From positions 3,234,987 to 3,298,986 of the forward strand of contig CP155577.1 of assembly GCA_001306305.2 (NCBI GenBank): a stretch of DNA of 64,000 nt, written 5' to 3'. The notes below the pieces were generated by a model. The model ran no database searches and was not told the DNA's origin. It was given only the letters and a program-made list of their open reading frames with translations. The position numbers were made by a program, and so were the translations under genes. Position 1 is the stretch's first letter, and each line of letters begins with the position of its first letter. This document shows positions 26,112 to 34,226 of the stretch, in pieces. This stretch comes from Citromicrobium bathyomarinum. GTDB taxonomy: Bacteria; Pseudomonadota; Alphaproteobacteria; Sphingomonadales; Sphingomonadaceae.

Positions 26112-26419
26112 TGCGAGTGCCGATCAAGCACGACCTGCCGAAGGAAGAGGTCCGCCGCCGCCTGCGCGAGCGCATGCCCGAACTGCCGCAGCACATGCCC
26201 GGCGGCGCGGCGGAGATGACCAGCGAATGGCCGAGCGAGGATTGCATGAAGATGTCGGTCGCCGCGATGGGCCAGACCGTGCGCGTCGCGATCGAGATCG
26301 AGGAAAAGCAGGTGGTGGTCGCGCTCGACCTGCCGCCGATGCTGTCCTTCTTCAAACCCCTGATCGCCGCGGCAGTGACCGAAAAAGGGACCAAACTGCT
26401 CTCCGGCCCGAAATCCTAA
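26111..26419 (+). CDS. Putative PHA-granule-system (PHA_gran_rgn-type) protein
   Basis: 102 residues. VPIKHDLPKEEVRRRLRERM at the start, then MSVAAMGQTVRVAIEIEEKQVVVALDLPPMLSFFKPLIAAAVTEKGTKLL: the same order of motifs (IxHxLxxxEAxxRL, GxxVxGxxxV, VxLPxxLxxL) found in the 'polyhydroxyalkanoic acid system' family. The family name comes from gene neighbourhood; its biochemical role is unclear. The ATG overlaps the stop of the previous gene, so it is the last gene of the TelA unit. No PHA synthase is nearby. Confidence 0.62.
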   Translation: MRVPIKHDLPKEEVRRRLRERMPELPQHMPGGAAEMTSEWPSEDCMKMSVAAMGQTVRVAIEIEEKQVVVALDLPPMLSFFKPLIAAAVTEKGTKLLSGPKS

Positions 26420-26531
26420 CTTGATAATGGTTAGGCTGGGAACTTACCTCTTCCTTTGCGGATAGAACAACTTATCGCGCCTTGTGGCTGGTGGCACAGG
26501 CTCAGTTTTGGACGGGAAGAGGAACGCGCGA

Positions 26532-27107
26532 ATGACTGCCAGGTGCGGCACAGCACCCGCGTTGCGCGCTCGGCTGCGCGCAGCGACACAAGACGATCAC
26601 CAGGTACTGGACGATGCACTCGGTCGGCTCGATCTCGCCGATCGGTACGATTACGCCTGCTTTCTGCGGGTGCAATCGCGCGCGCGAATCGGCGTGGAAA
26701 GCTGGCTGGCGCGCTGTTGCCCGCCGGAATGGCTGCCACCTGCGCAGACAGGCCTGATCGAGGCCGATCTTGCCGCGCTCGGCTGCGCCGGGGTCGACGC
26801 GCTCGATGAGGACGTCCCCCCATTCGCCCACGCCAACGAAGGCCCGGTCGCGTGGCTCGGCGCGGCATGGGTGCTGGCAGGCTCCTCGCTCGGCAACCGG
26901 ATGATGGAACGAGAGCTGACCGGCCGCGCGCCCGAAGGCTGGCCGATGCAGTTCCTGCGCGATGAAACGATGCCCGCTTTTTTCAAGGCGCTGCGTCCGC
27001 TGCTCGCCTCCGACGAGATCAACCCAGGTGCGGAGCGGGCCGCGCGCGCCGTGTTCGCCCATTTCTCGCGCGAAGCCGATCGCCAGCTTGTGGCAATCGC
27101 TGCATGA
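26532..27107 (+). CDS. bphO: Heme oxygenase (biliverdin-forming, BphO type)
   Basis: 191 residues from the ATG at 26532. LRAATQDDHQVLDDALGRLDLADRYDYACFLRVQ gives the proximal haem-ligand His region, and AWLGAAWVLAGSSLGNRMMERELTG matches the distal helix with its Gly-rich bend. The enzyme opens haem to biliverdin IX-alpha, releasing iron and CO. Its TGA overlaps the ATG of the bacteriophytochrome gene, so the chromophore-making enzyme and the photoreceptor are translationally coupled. About 110 bases of promoter region lie upstream. Confidence 0.85.
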   Translation: MTARCGTAPALRARLRAATQDDHQVLDDALGRLDLADRYDYACFLRVQSRARIGVESWLARCCPPEWLPPAQTGLIEADLAALGCAGVDALDEDVPPFAHANEGPVAWLGAAWVLAGSSLGNRMMERELTGRAPEGWPMQFLRDETMPAFFKALRPLLASDEINPGAERAARAVFAHFSREADRQLVAIAA

Positions 27108-29659
27108 GTGCGGTCGAAACCCAGGTCGATCTGACCAGCTGCGACCGCGAACCGATCCACCAGCTTGGCCATATCCAGTCATTCGGCGCGATGCTGGTCG
27201 TCTCGTCAGACCATTACATCGCCCACCATTCCGCAAATGCTGCCGAATTCCTCGGTCTGGAAGCGATTGCGCGGGGGGATTCGCTGGACTCCATTCTGCC
27301 CGAACTGACGCTGGAGACCATTCGGGACGCGGCGAAGTGGCTGGTCGAACCGGACGATACCGAGCGGGTCTTCTCGATTGCGGTTCTGGGAAGCGGGCGC
27401 GACCGGTTCGATTGCTCGATCCACCGCACTGCCGGGCTCCTGGTGCTCGAATTCGAGCGGCACGATACGGCGGGCTTCGGCAATCACGTCGCCTCGATCC
27501 GGCCGATGGTGAACAGGCTCGAGGGCATCGACGGAGTCGAGAATATCTGCCAGGCCGCTGCGAAGCGGCTCAAGGCGCTGCTCGAATTCGACCGGGTCAT
27601 GGTCTACCGTTTCCACCCGGACGGTTCGGGCGAGGTCATTGCCGAAGCACGCGAAAGTGCGGTCGATAGCTATTCCGGCCTGCGCTATCCCAAGAGCGAC
27701 ATTCCCCAGCAGGCACGCGCGCTCTACCTGCGCAACCGTCTGAGGATCATTGCCGATGTGAACGATACGCCGGTTCCGGTAGTGCCGGGGCAGCGGCTCG
27801 ATGGCGATCCGATCGACCTCAGCCTGTCGACCCTGCGCTCGGTCTCGCCGATCCATATCGAATATCTGCGCAATATGGGCGTACGCGCCTCGCTCTCGAT
27901 CTCGATCATCGTGCGCGGACGGCTGTGGGGCCTGTTTGCCTGCCACCACTACCAGCCTCGCGCGCTTGCCTTTTCCAACCGGACGGCGGCGGAGGTGTTC
28001 TCGCAGCTCTTTTCGCTGACGCTCGACCGGGCACTGCACGATAGCGGAGAGGCCCGGCGCGCGCTGGGGCAGAACCTGCACGAGCGGCTGATGACCCGGC
28101 TCGCCGCAGGGGCAAACCTGCGCGAAACACTCGAGCAGATCGGCCAGTCGATCGGCGATTCGATCCCGCACGACGGGGCGAGCATCTTTATCGACGGCGA
28201 TTACCGGGCGAGCGGCCATGCCCCCTCGGAAGATGAGTTCCGCCAGATCCTGCCCGCTCTGAACAGCGGGCCGGCCGGGCGCATCCTTGCACGAACCGAT
28301 CTCGCAAGCGCGATTCCCGAGGCGCAGGCCTTTGCGTCGCGGGCGGCAGGCGCGCTGATCATTCCGGTCTCGCGCCAGGCCCGGGATTATTTCATCCTCT
28401 GGCGGCGCGAATTGACACAGGTGGTGACCTGGGCGGGAAATCCGGACAAGGCAGTCGAACGCACGGCCGAGGGCGAACGCCTCGTCCCGCGCAAGAGCTT
28501 CGCTGCATGGCAGCAGACGGTCGAGGGGCGCAGCGCCGACTGGACCCAGGCGGAGCTGGATCTGGCCGAAACGCTGCGGATCACCCTGCTGGAGGTAATC
28601 CTGAGGCTGACTGATGCCGCCGCGCAGGAACGCAAGCGCGCGGGCGAGCAGCAGGATCTCTTGATCGCCGAGCTCAACCACCGGGTGCGCAACATCCTCA
28701 ATCTCATCCGCGGGCTGGTCAACCAGTCGCGCCACGAGACGGGCGATGCGGCGACGCTGACCACGCTGATCGGCGGGCGGATTGGCGCGCTGGCAGCGGC
28801 ACACGACAACCTCACCCGCGACAACTGGGGTCCAACCTCGCTCAAGAAGCTGATCGCGGACGAAGCCGACGCCTATCTCGGTGCCAAGACCACCCGGCTG
28901 GCGGTCGAAGGGCGCGACGTGCTGATCGTGCCGCAGGCCTACACCGTGCTGGCGCTGGTGCTGCACGAGATGATTACCAACTCGGCCAAGTACGGCAGCC
29001 TGTCGGACCAGTCGGGCGATCTGCTGATCTCGCTGGAGCGAAACGAGGCAGGCGACCTGCTGCTGGGCTGGCAGGAACGCGGCGGGCCACCGGTACGCGC
29101 GCCCGAGCGGCGCGGGTTCGGCACGACCATCATCGAGAAGTCGATCCCGCATGAATTGCAGGGTGAGGCCGAGGTCGATTTCGCGCTGGGCGGCCTCAGA
29201 GCGCGCTTCACCGTGCCTGCACGCTTCCTCGAAGAAACAGACAAGGATCATGTGGTGAGCGACCTTAAAGACCACGCCGATGCGAGTGCGGGCGCAGAAC
29301 CTGCGACCGATCTGCCGCAGCGGGTGCTGCTGATCGAGGACAACATGATCATCGCGCTCGATACCGAAGAGATGCTGCGCGAGCTCGGCGTGCCCGAGGT
29401 GCTCGTGTCGGGCAGCGTGACCCAGGCACTCCGGGCGATCGAGAAAGAGGTGCCCGATTTCGCGGTGCTCGACTTCAACCTCGGCGAGGAATCGAGCGAG
29501 CCGGTCGCGCGCGAGCTTGCGCGCAGGGGTGTCCCGTTCGTGCTCGCAACCGGATACAGCGCGAAGGAAGTGCAGTTCGAGGAGCTGGGTGCCCGGGCGA
29601 TCCTGAAGAAGCCCTACGACAAGTCCGATCTGGCGAAGGCGCTGACCAAGGGCGCGTAG
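27104..29659 (+). CDS. bphP: Bacteriophytochrome HWE histidine kinase with receiver domain
   Basis: 851 residues. Order: PAS (to about 120), GAF (about 150-310), PHY (about 320-500), HWE kinase (about 515-715), receiver (about 735-851). Cys13 in TSCDREPIHQLGHIQSFG is the biliverdin-attaching Cys. The GAF domain has SDIP (Asp199) and His251, and FACHHYQP follows. The kinase has AELNHRVRNILNLIRG with phospho-acceptor His526, and WQERGGPPV, the WxE block of the HWE family. The receiver has IEDN, Asp790 in LDFNLGE and LKKPYDK. It should sense red/far-red light. It lacks a DNA-binding output, so signal must leave through phosphotransfer or another partner. Confidence 0.93.
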   Translation: MSAVETQVDLTSCDREPIHQLGHIQSFGAMLVVSSDHYIAHHSANAAEFLGLEAIARGDSLDSILPELTLETIRDAAKWLVEPDDTERVFSIAVLGSGRDRFDCSIHRTAGLLVLEFERHDTAGFGNHVASIRPMVNRLEGIDGVENICQAAAKRLKALLEFDRVMVYRFHPDGSGEVIAEARESAVDSYSGLRYPKSDIPQQARALYLRNRLRIIADVNDTPVPVVPGQRLDGDPIDLSLSTLRSVSPIHIEYLRNMGVRASLSISIIVRGRLWGLFACHHYQPRALAFSNRTAAEVFSQLFSLTLDRALHDSGEARRALGQNLHERLMTRLAAGANLRETLEQIGQSIGDSIPHDGASIFIDGDYRASGHAPSEDEFRQILPALNSGPAGRILARTDLASAIPEAQAFASRAAGALIIPVSRQARDYFILWRRELTQVVTWAGNPDKAVERTAEGERLVPRKSFAAWQQTVEGRSADWTQAELDLAETLRITLLEVILRLTDAAAQERKRAGEQQDLLIAELNHRVRNILNLIRGLVNQSRHETGDAATLTTLIGGRIGALAAAHDNLTRDNWGPTSLKKLIADEADAYLGAKTTRLAVEGRDVLIVPQAYTVLALVLHEMITNSAKYGSLSDQSGDLLISLERNEAGDLLLGWQERGGPPVRAPERRGFGTTIIEKSIPHELQGEAEVDFALGGLRARFTVPARFLEETDKDHVVSDLKDHADASAGAEPATDLPQRVLLIEDNMIIALDTEEMLRELGVPEVLVSGSVTQALRAIEKEVPDFAVLDFNLGEESSEPVARELARRGVPFVLATGYSAKEVQFEELGARAILKKPYDKSDLAKALTKGA

Positions 29660-29668
29660 CAGCGCCGG

Positions 29669-30436
29669 TCAGTTCCCCCGGCGCTCGAAATAGCGCTGCT
29701 GGTAGAGGAAGCGCGAGGGCACGGGATTGCCCGCAGCATCGCGCGCAGGTTCGAAGCGGATCTGCGTCGCCGACAGCTCGCACACCTTGGCGTCGGTTTC
29801 GGGAAAGCCGCTGCTCCGCGTTACGCGGCAATCGGTCACCCGCCCCTGTGCGGATACCTCCAGCGCGACGATCGTGCGCGTACCGACCCGCGCGGCACGC
29901 CCGCCGGGCGGAATTCCGAAGGCGGAGACGTCGCTGATCCAGCGGGTCAGCACCGGCTGGGTGACTACGCCGCCCCCACCACCGCCCTGCCCGTTCCCGC
30001 CCGCGCCGGTTCCGCTGCCCTCTCCGGATGCACCGGTGCCCTCGCCCGCGTCTGCCGCGCCGGAGCGGTTGGCATCGCCGGTAGAGGCGGCGCGCGGCGC
30101 CGGGTTGCGGCTGGGTAGCGGGATCGGCGGCTGCGGGGCAGCAACCTCGCGCGGTTTCGCACGCTCGCCCGGATCGCCTTGCGCACCGGCGGCATCCTCT
30201 GGCGGGCCCACAGCCCGTGCCGCCGCGGCAGTCTGGGTCGGTGTCGGGCTGGGTGAGGGGCGCGGCGGGGTGAGGTCGAACGCGGCAAAGCCGGCGTCCT
30301 GATCCAGCGGGATCAGGTCGGGGGCGAACGCGCGGATCAGCCCGTAGAGCACTGCGGCATGCAGCAGAACGATGCCGCCCAGCACCGGCAGGCTGGGTCG
30401 CGCCCTGTCTTCCGAAAATCCCCGTGCGCTGTCCAT
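29669..30436 (-). CDS. TonB-like energy transducer
   Basis: 255 residues from the ATG at 30434-30436. One transmembrane helix near residues 17-35 (LGGIVLLHAAVLYGLIRAFA), then about 120 residues rich in Pro, Ala and Gly with PSPSPTPT and a poly-Gly run, as in periplasm-spanning TonB linkers. The C-terminal domain GTRTIVALEVSAQGRVTDCRVTRSSGFPETDAKVCELSATQIRFEPARDAAGNPVP is TonB_C-like. It would pass proton-motive energy from ExbBD to outer-membrane receptors. It lies 130 bases downstream of a TonB-receptor gene on the same strand, with a terminator between, so expression may be partly separate. Confidence 0.82.
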   Translation of the reverse strand: MDSARGFSEDRARPSLPVLGGIVLLHAAVLYGLIRAFAPDLIPLDQDAGFAAFDLTPPRPSPSPTPTQTAAAARAVGPPEDAAGAQGDPGERAKPREVAAPQPPIPLPSRNPAPRAASTGDANRSGAADAGEGTGASGEGSGTGAGGNGQGGGGGGVVTQPVLTRWISDVSAFGIPPGGRAARVGTRTIVALEVSAQGRVTDCRVTRSSGFPETDAKVCELSATQIRFEPARDAAGNPVPSRFLYQQRYFERRGN

Positions 30437-30501
30437 GTCCTGTGAAACTCCGCGCGCGCGGCGCGGGTTCCACGGGGCCACGGTCTCCCAAAAACGAAGA
30501 A

Positions 30502-30530
30502 CGGCGACCTCCCGCTGTGGGAGGCCGCCG
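30502..30530 (-). terminator. Terminator after the second TonB receptor
   Basis: On the minus strand CGGCGGCCTCCC and GGGAGGTCGCCG form 12-bp arms with one G-T pair and a short loop, followed by TTCTTCGTTTTT. It lies 37 bases past the receptor stop and before tonB. Confidence 0.75.
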
Positions 30531-30566
30531 CTTTTCAAATCGAACGTTGCCGTTCGCGTGTCTGGA

Positions 30567-33041
30567 TCAGAAGCCCCAGATCAGCGAGGCGGTGATCGCC
30601 CGCGGCGGGCCGATGTTCACGAACTCGCCGCTGGTGGTCAGGCCGGTCGAAGCCGAACCGACATAAACCTCGTCGAACAGGTTCGTGACGTTCACCTGGA
30701 AGTAGGCCTTCTCGAGATCCTCGTTGAAGGTAGCCAGCGGCAGGCGGACGTCGATATCGGCCACGGTGTAACCCGGCAGGGTGATCGTGTTGATATCGTT
30801 CAGGTAACGATCGCCGGTCCGCTTGACCTGGAAACCGATCTCGATCGGGCCGAGGTTACCCTGGGCGCGCGCACCGATGGTGTATTCCGGAATGCCTGCT
30901 TCACGCTTGCCGGCGGTCGGAGCGAAGGTGGTCGCACCGGTCTGCACGTCGTCCTTGATGTCGGAGGCGACATAGGAACCCCAGACATACAGCGACAGCG
31001 CACGGATCGGCTGCCACGCGATGCTGCCGTCCACACCGTACTTGTCGACCTGACCCAGGTTGCGGGTGATGGTCCGATCGAGGATCGGATCATAGGCCGA
31101 CTTCAGACGGTCCTGGTAGCGGCTGAACCAGCCCGAAAGCTGCGCCTGGACGGTGCGGGTCTGGTAGCGAACGCCCAGATCGAACGCGTCCGAGGTTTCC
31201 GGAGCGGGCGCAACGCCGACGTAGAGCGAACCGTAGAGGTCATCCGTGCCGGGAACCGAGAGGTTCTTGGCGTAGCTGGCGAAGACGCTGGCTTCCGGGG
31301 TGAAGTTGTAGGTCAGCCCGACGTTCGGGAGCAGCTTGTTGTAGTCGTACTTGACCGAGGTCGGTGCGACGGCGTTGGGGTTCGCAGCCAGATAGGCGGT
31401 GATGTTCGCATCGCCGTTGATGCAGTTCACGTTGCCCGAGGCATCGGTGGTCACGCAGTACTGGTTGAGGTCGCGGGTGAAGAACGGCGCACGGACACCG
31501 ACCTGGGCGACCAGATCGCCGAACTCGCCGCGATATTCCGCCGAAGCCTGATGCAGGGTCGCGAACGACTTGCGGTTACGCTTCTGCGGAGCAATCCCGC
31601 TGCTGTCGAGCAGCGGATCGTCGATCGGGAACACGCTCACGGGTTCGCCATTGGTCAGCAGCGAACCGGAGGTGCCGGTCTGACGGTGACGCGCACGGTC
31701 GAACGTGTAGGCGAGACGGATGCGCTGACCTTCGGCGATGTCGTAGATCAGGTTGGCGATCACGCCATAGCGGTTGGTCTGCGTGTTGCTGGGCGAGCCG
31801 ATCGTGACGTAATCCAGCGTGTCGCCGTCGCCGTTCAGGTCGGTACCACCGAAGTAGTAGTACTGGGTCGAACGGGTGCTGCGCTGCGGGTTGCGCGGAT
31901 CGGTGCGGAAGATGCCGCCGGTGAAGCCGTCGGGCGAGAAGCCTTCGAAGCCGATCGAGGTGCCGCCGCCATTGGCCTTCACGTACTGGAAGCTCGGGTC
32001 GACGGTCAGCGTCAGGTTGTCGCTGAGCGTGAAGCGCGAGTTCAGGCGGATGTTGGCGGTGTTCGACGGGTTGTAACGACGCTCGAACGGGGTGCCGCAG
32101 CTGTTGTACTCGTCCTGGACGCCCGGGGTGGCCGGGGCCAGCGTGCAGGGCGTGCCGTCGGACAGCTCGTAGAAGCGGTCTTCGGGATCAACGACCGAGT
32201 AACCGTCGGCACCGCTGAACCGCGCGGGCGAGCCGTTGAAGTTGTTGCGGTTGATATTGTAGTGGCCGGCGAGCGAGATGAAGTCGCCGTTCACGCCGAT
32301 CGGCTGGAAGATCTTGGCGTTGTACTGTTGCTTGTCGACGCCGCCGTAGTTCGAGAACACCGAGTCGTTCTCGGTCCGCGAAGCGGTGACGTAGGCGCGC
32401 AGGCCGCCCGAGGTGATGTTGCCGGTTTCGAGCTTGGCGAAGCCGCGATACATCATGCGGTCGCCCGGGTTACCGCGCGCGATGATGTTGCCGTAGGTGA
32501 TGCTGGTCATCACGCCGAACTCTTCGTCCGGGTTCTTCGAGCGGATGTTGATCGTGCCGCCGGCGGCCGATGCGGTCGGGCTGTCGACGTCGGTCGAGCC
32601 GAGCGTGACGGTCGCGTACTCGATGATTTCCGGATCGAGCATCTGGTTGGTGTAGAGCGCGTAGTTGCCCGAGTCGTTCAGCGGAATGCCGTCGAACGTC
32701 TGCGAGATACGGTCGGACGAGAACCCGCGGATGGTGAAGCTGCCACCGAGCGAACCGAACGGGTCGTTGTTGGTGAAGCTGACGCCGGGGACGAGGTTCA
32801 GCGTGTCGTTGATCGTCTGGCCGGGAGTCTGGCGACGGATCAGTTCCGAGTCGACCTGGACCTTGGCCTTGGGCGAATCGGGAATGTCGATGCCGGCGAC
32901 GTCGGTCGAACGGGCGCCGCTGACGATGATGACGTTTTCATCATCGAAGTCGACCGAGCCGGTCGACTGGGCATAGGCCGGGGCCGAGGCCGCGGCGGTG
33001 AGGCCGACAACACTGGTTGCCAGCAAATACTTGAGCTTCAT
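30567..33041 (-). CDS. TonB-dependent outer-membrane receptor (second)
   Basis: 824 residues from the ATG at 33039-33041; AAGGAA precedes it. The signal peptide ends AYAQ near residue 25. The plug has VDSELIRRQTPGQTINDTLNLVPGVSF, GGSFTIRGFSSDRISQTFDGIPLND and SASAAGGTINIRSKNP. The barrel is long, with RTDPRNPQRSTRSTQYYYFGGTDLNGDGD in an outer loop, and ends IWGF. The ligand is unknown. Upstream on the same strand come a 2-oxoglutarate oxygenase and a nucleoside transporter, and tonB follows, so the whole stretch may serve uptake and first processing of one compound. The 245-base gap before it holds several inverted repeats. Confidence 0.9.
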   Translation of the reverse strand: MKLKYLLATSVVGLTAAASAPAYAQSTGSVDFDDENVIIVSGARSTDVAGIDIPDSPKAKVQVDSELIRRQTPGQTINDTLNLVPGVSFTNNDPFGSLGGSFTIRGFSSDRISQTFDGIPLNDSGNYALYTNQMLDPEIIEYATVTLGSTDVDSPTASAAGGTINIRSKNPDEEFGVMTSITYGNIIARGNPGDRMMYRGFAKLETGNITSGGLRAYVTASRTENDSVFSNYGGVDKQQYNAKIFQPIGVNGDFISLAGHYNINRNNFNGSPARFSGADGYSVVDPEDRFYELSDGTPCTLAPATPGVQDEYNSCGTPFERRYNPSNTANIRLNSRFTLSDNLTLTVDPSFQYVKANGGGTSIGFEGFSPDGFTGGIFRTDPRNPQRSTRSTQYYYFGGTDLNGDGDTLDYVTIGSPSNTQTNRYGVIANLIYDIAEGQRIRLAYTFDRARHRQTGTSGSLLTNGEPVSVFPIDDPLLDSSGIAPQKRNRKSFATLHQASAEYRGEFGDLVAQVGVRAPFFTRDLNQYCVTTDASGNVNCINGDANITAYLAANPNAVAPTSVKYDYNKLLPNVGLTYNFTPEASVFASYAKNLSVPGTDDLYGSLYVGVAPAPETSDAFDLGVRYQTRTVQAQLSGWFSRYQDRLKSAYDPILDRTITRNLGQVDKYGVDGSIAWQPIRALSLYVWGSYVASDIKDDVQTGATTFAPTAGKREAGIPEYTIGARAQGNLGPIEIGFQVKRTGDRYLNDINTITLPGYTVADIDVRLPLATFNEDLEKAYFQVNVTNLFDEVYVGSASTGLTTSGEFVNIGPPRAITASLIWGF

Positions 33042-33186
33042 GGAAGGTTCCTTTGAGGACGCTCTGGACGGGAATCGCAAATGCTACGGGCCGACCCCCA
33101 GGGCCGGTCGAGCGCCCCCTAACGCCAAATTTGTGACAGGCAAATTACGCCTCGGGGGTTGCGAGCCCCTCGCGCCACTAATGCCA

Positions 33187-33264
33187 CTCAAGCTCTTGAG
33201 AGTTATGGATTTTTAAGTGTTGCCGCAGTGCAACATACGGGAGATTAATGTGATTGTCACATTA
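33187..33264. promoter_or_regulatory. Inverted repeats upstream of the second TonB receptor
   Basis: Three inverted repeats lie in the gap: CTCAAG-CT-CTTGAG (33187-33200), TGTTGC-N6-GCAACA (33218-33235) and the perfect TAATGTGA-TTG-TCACATTA (33246-33264). The last has 8-bp arms and looks like an operator for a dimeric regulator; the 3-base spacer does not fit a CRP site. No T run follows, so a terminator for the oxygenase gene is less likely. Confidence 0.5.
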
Positions 33265-33286
33265 TGACGCGCGCGAAACGCCGATT

Positions 33287-34216
33287 TCAGGCCAGTTTGA
33301 TCTCGCGCAGCCGCTGCATCAGAAAATCATGCGCCAGAATCGGTTCCGGCGCAGACGCCTCCTCGCCCTGCGTAATGCACGAGGGCAGCGGATCGATCAG
33401 GTAGTCCGGACGGAAGTGGAGGAAGAAGGGCATCGAATAGCGTGCCCTGCGCACCGCATCGCCGCGCGGATTGACCACCCGGTGCGTGGTCGAGCGCAGG
33501 CGGCCATTGGTCAGCCGTTCCAGCATGTCGCCGATATTGACCGCCAGCGCGCCCGGCGGCGGGCTGACCGCGAGCCATTCGTCCTTCTTCGTCAGCAGTT
33601 CCAACCCTGCCTCTTCCGCACCCAGCAGCATGGTGATCGCGTTGATGTCCCCGTGCGGTGCGGCACGGATCGCGCCGTCGGGCGCGTCCTCTGGCAGCGG
33701 CGGATAGCGCAGCAGGCGCAGGACAGAATTGCCATCCTCGATCGCAGGATCGAAGAAGCGCGGGTCTTCACCCAGATGAATCGCGATCGCGGAGAGCACG
33801 CGCCGCCCGCTCGCCTCCAGCGCGAGGTACAGCTCGCGCATGGTCGCCTCGTACTCGGGCACCTCGGCGGGCCACACGTTGGGCTCCATGAACTGGGCCA
33901 GCGGGTGGTCGGCAGGCAGATCGCGGCCGACGTGCCAGAATTCCTTGAGGTCGAAGACCTCGGCATCCTTGGCCTGTTCCTGGCCGAACGGAGTATAGCC
34001 GCGCGCGCCGCCGATCCCTTCGATCTTGTAGGCGCGCTTGGTCTCTTCCGGCAGGGCGAAGAAGGCGCGGCTCGCCTTTTCGGCGCGCGCGATCAGTTCC
34101 TCCGGCACGCCATGATCGCGCACGATGGCAAAGCCATATTCGGCGAAGCTCTCGCCCAGATCGCGGGCGATGTCTTCGAGCGGACGGTCGAGCGAGACGG
34201 ATGCGATAGTCGACAT
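33287..34216 (-). CDS. 2-oxoglutarate/Fe(II)-dependent oxygenase (isopenicillin N synthase-like)
   Basis: 309 residues. The non-haem iron triad is visible as AAPHGDINAITMLLG (HxD) and RLRSTTHRVVNP (distal His), followed by RARYSMPFFLHF, whose Arg would hold 2-oxoglutarate. The N-terminal DIARDLGESFAEYGFAIVRDHGVPEELI is the usual DIOX_N region. Bacterial members hydroxylate or open small molecules; the substrate is not readable. The start lies 10 bases after the stop of the nucleoside transporter gene, so they form an operon. That makes a nucleoside or base a candidate substrate, which is inference. Confidence 0.85.
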   Translation of the reverse strand: MSTIASVSLDRPLEDIARDLGESFAEYGFAIVRDHGVPEELIARAEKASRAFFALPEETKRAYKIEGIGGARGYTPFGQEQAKDAEVFDLKEFWHVGRDLPADHPLAQFMEPNVWPAEVPEYEATMRELYLALEASGRRVLSAIAIHLGEDPRFFDPAIEDGNSVLRLLRYPPLPEDAPDGAIRAAPHGDINAITMLLGAEEAGLELLTKKDEWLAVSPPPGALAVNIGDMLERLTNGRLRSTTHRVVNPRGDAVRRARYSMPFFLHFRPDYLIDPLPSCITQGEEASAPEPILAHDFLMQRLREIKLA

Positions 34217-34226
34217 GGGAAACCTT

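Noticed and set aside
30372..33056. 894-codon open frame on the plus strand opposite the second TonB receptor
   Set aside because: The minus-strand frame is a complete receptor with signal peptide and barrel end. The plus frame is an antisense shadow of GC-rich codons with no domain and no ribosome-binding site.
33246..33264. CRP-type binding site
   Set aside because: TGTGA and TCACA are present but separated by 3 bases, not the 6 needed for CRP; listed only as an unassigned palindrome.
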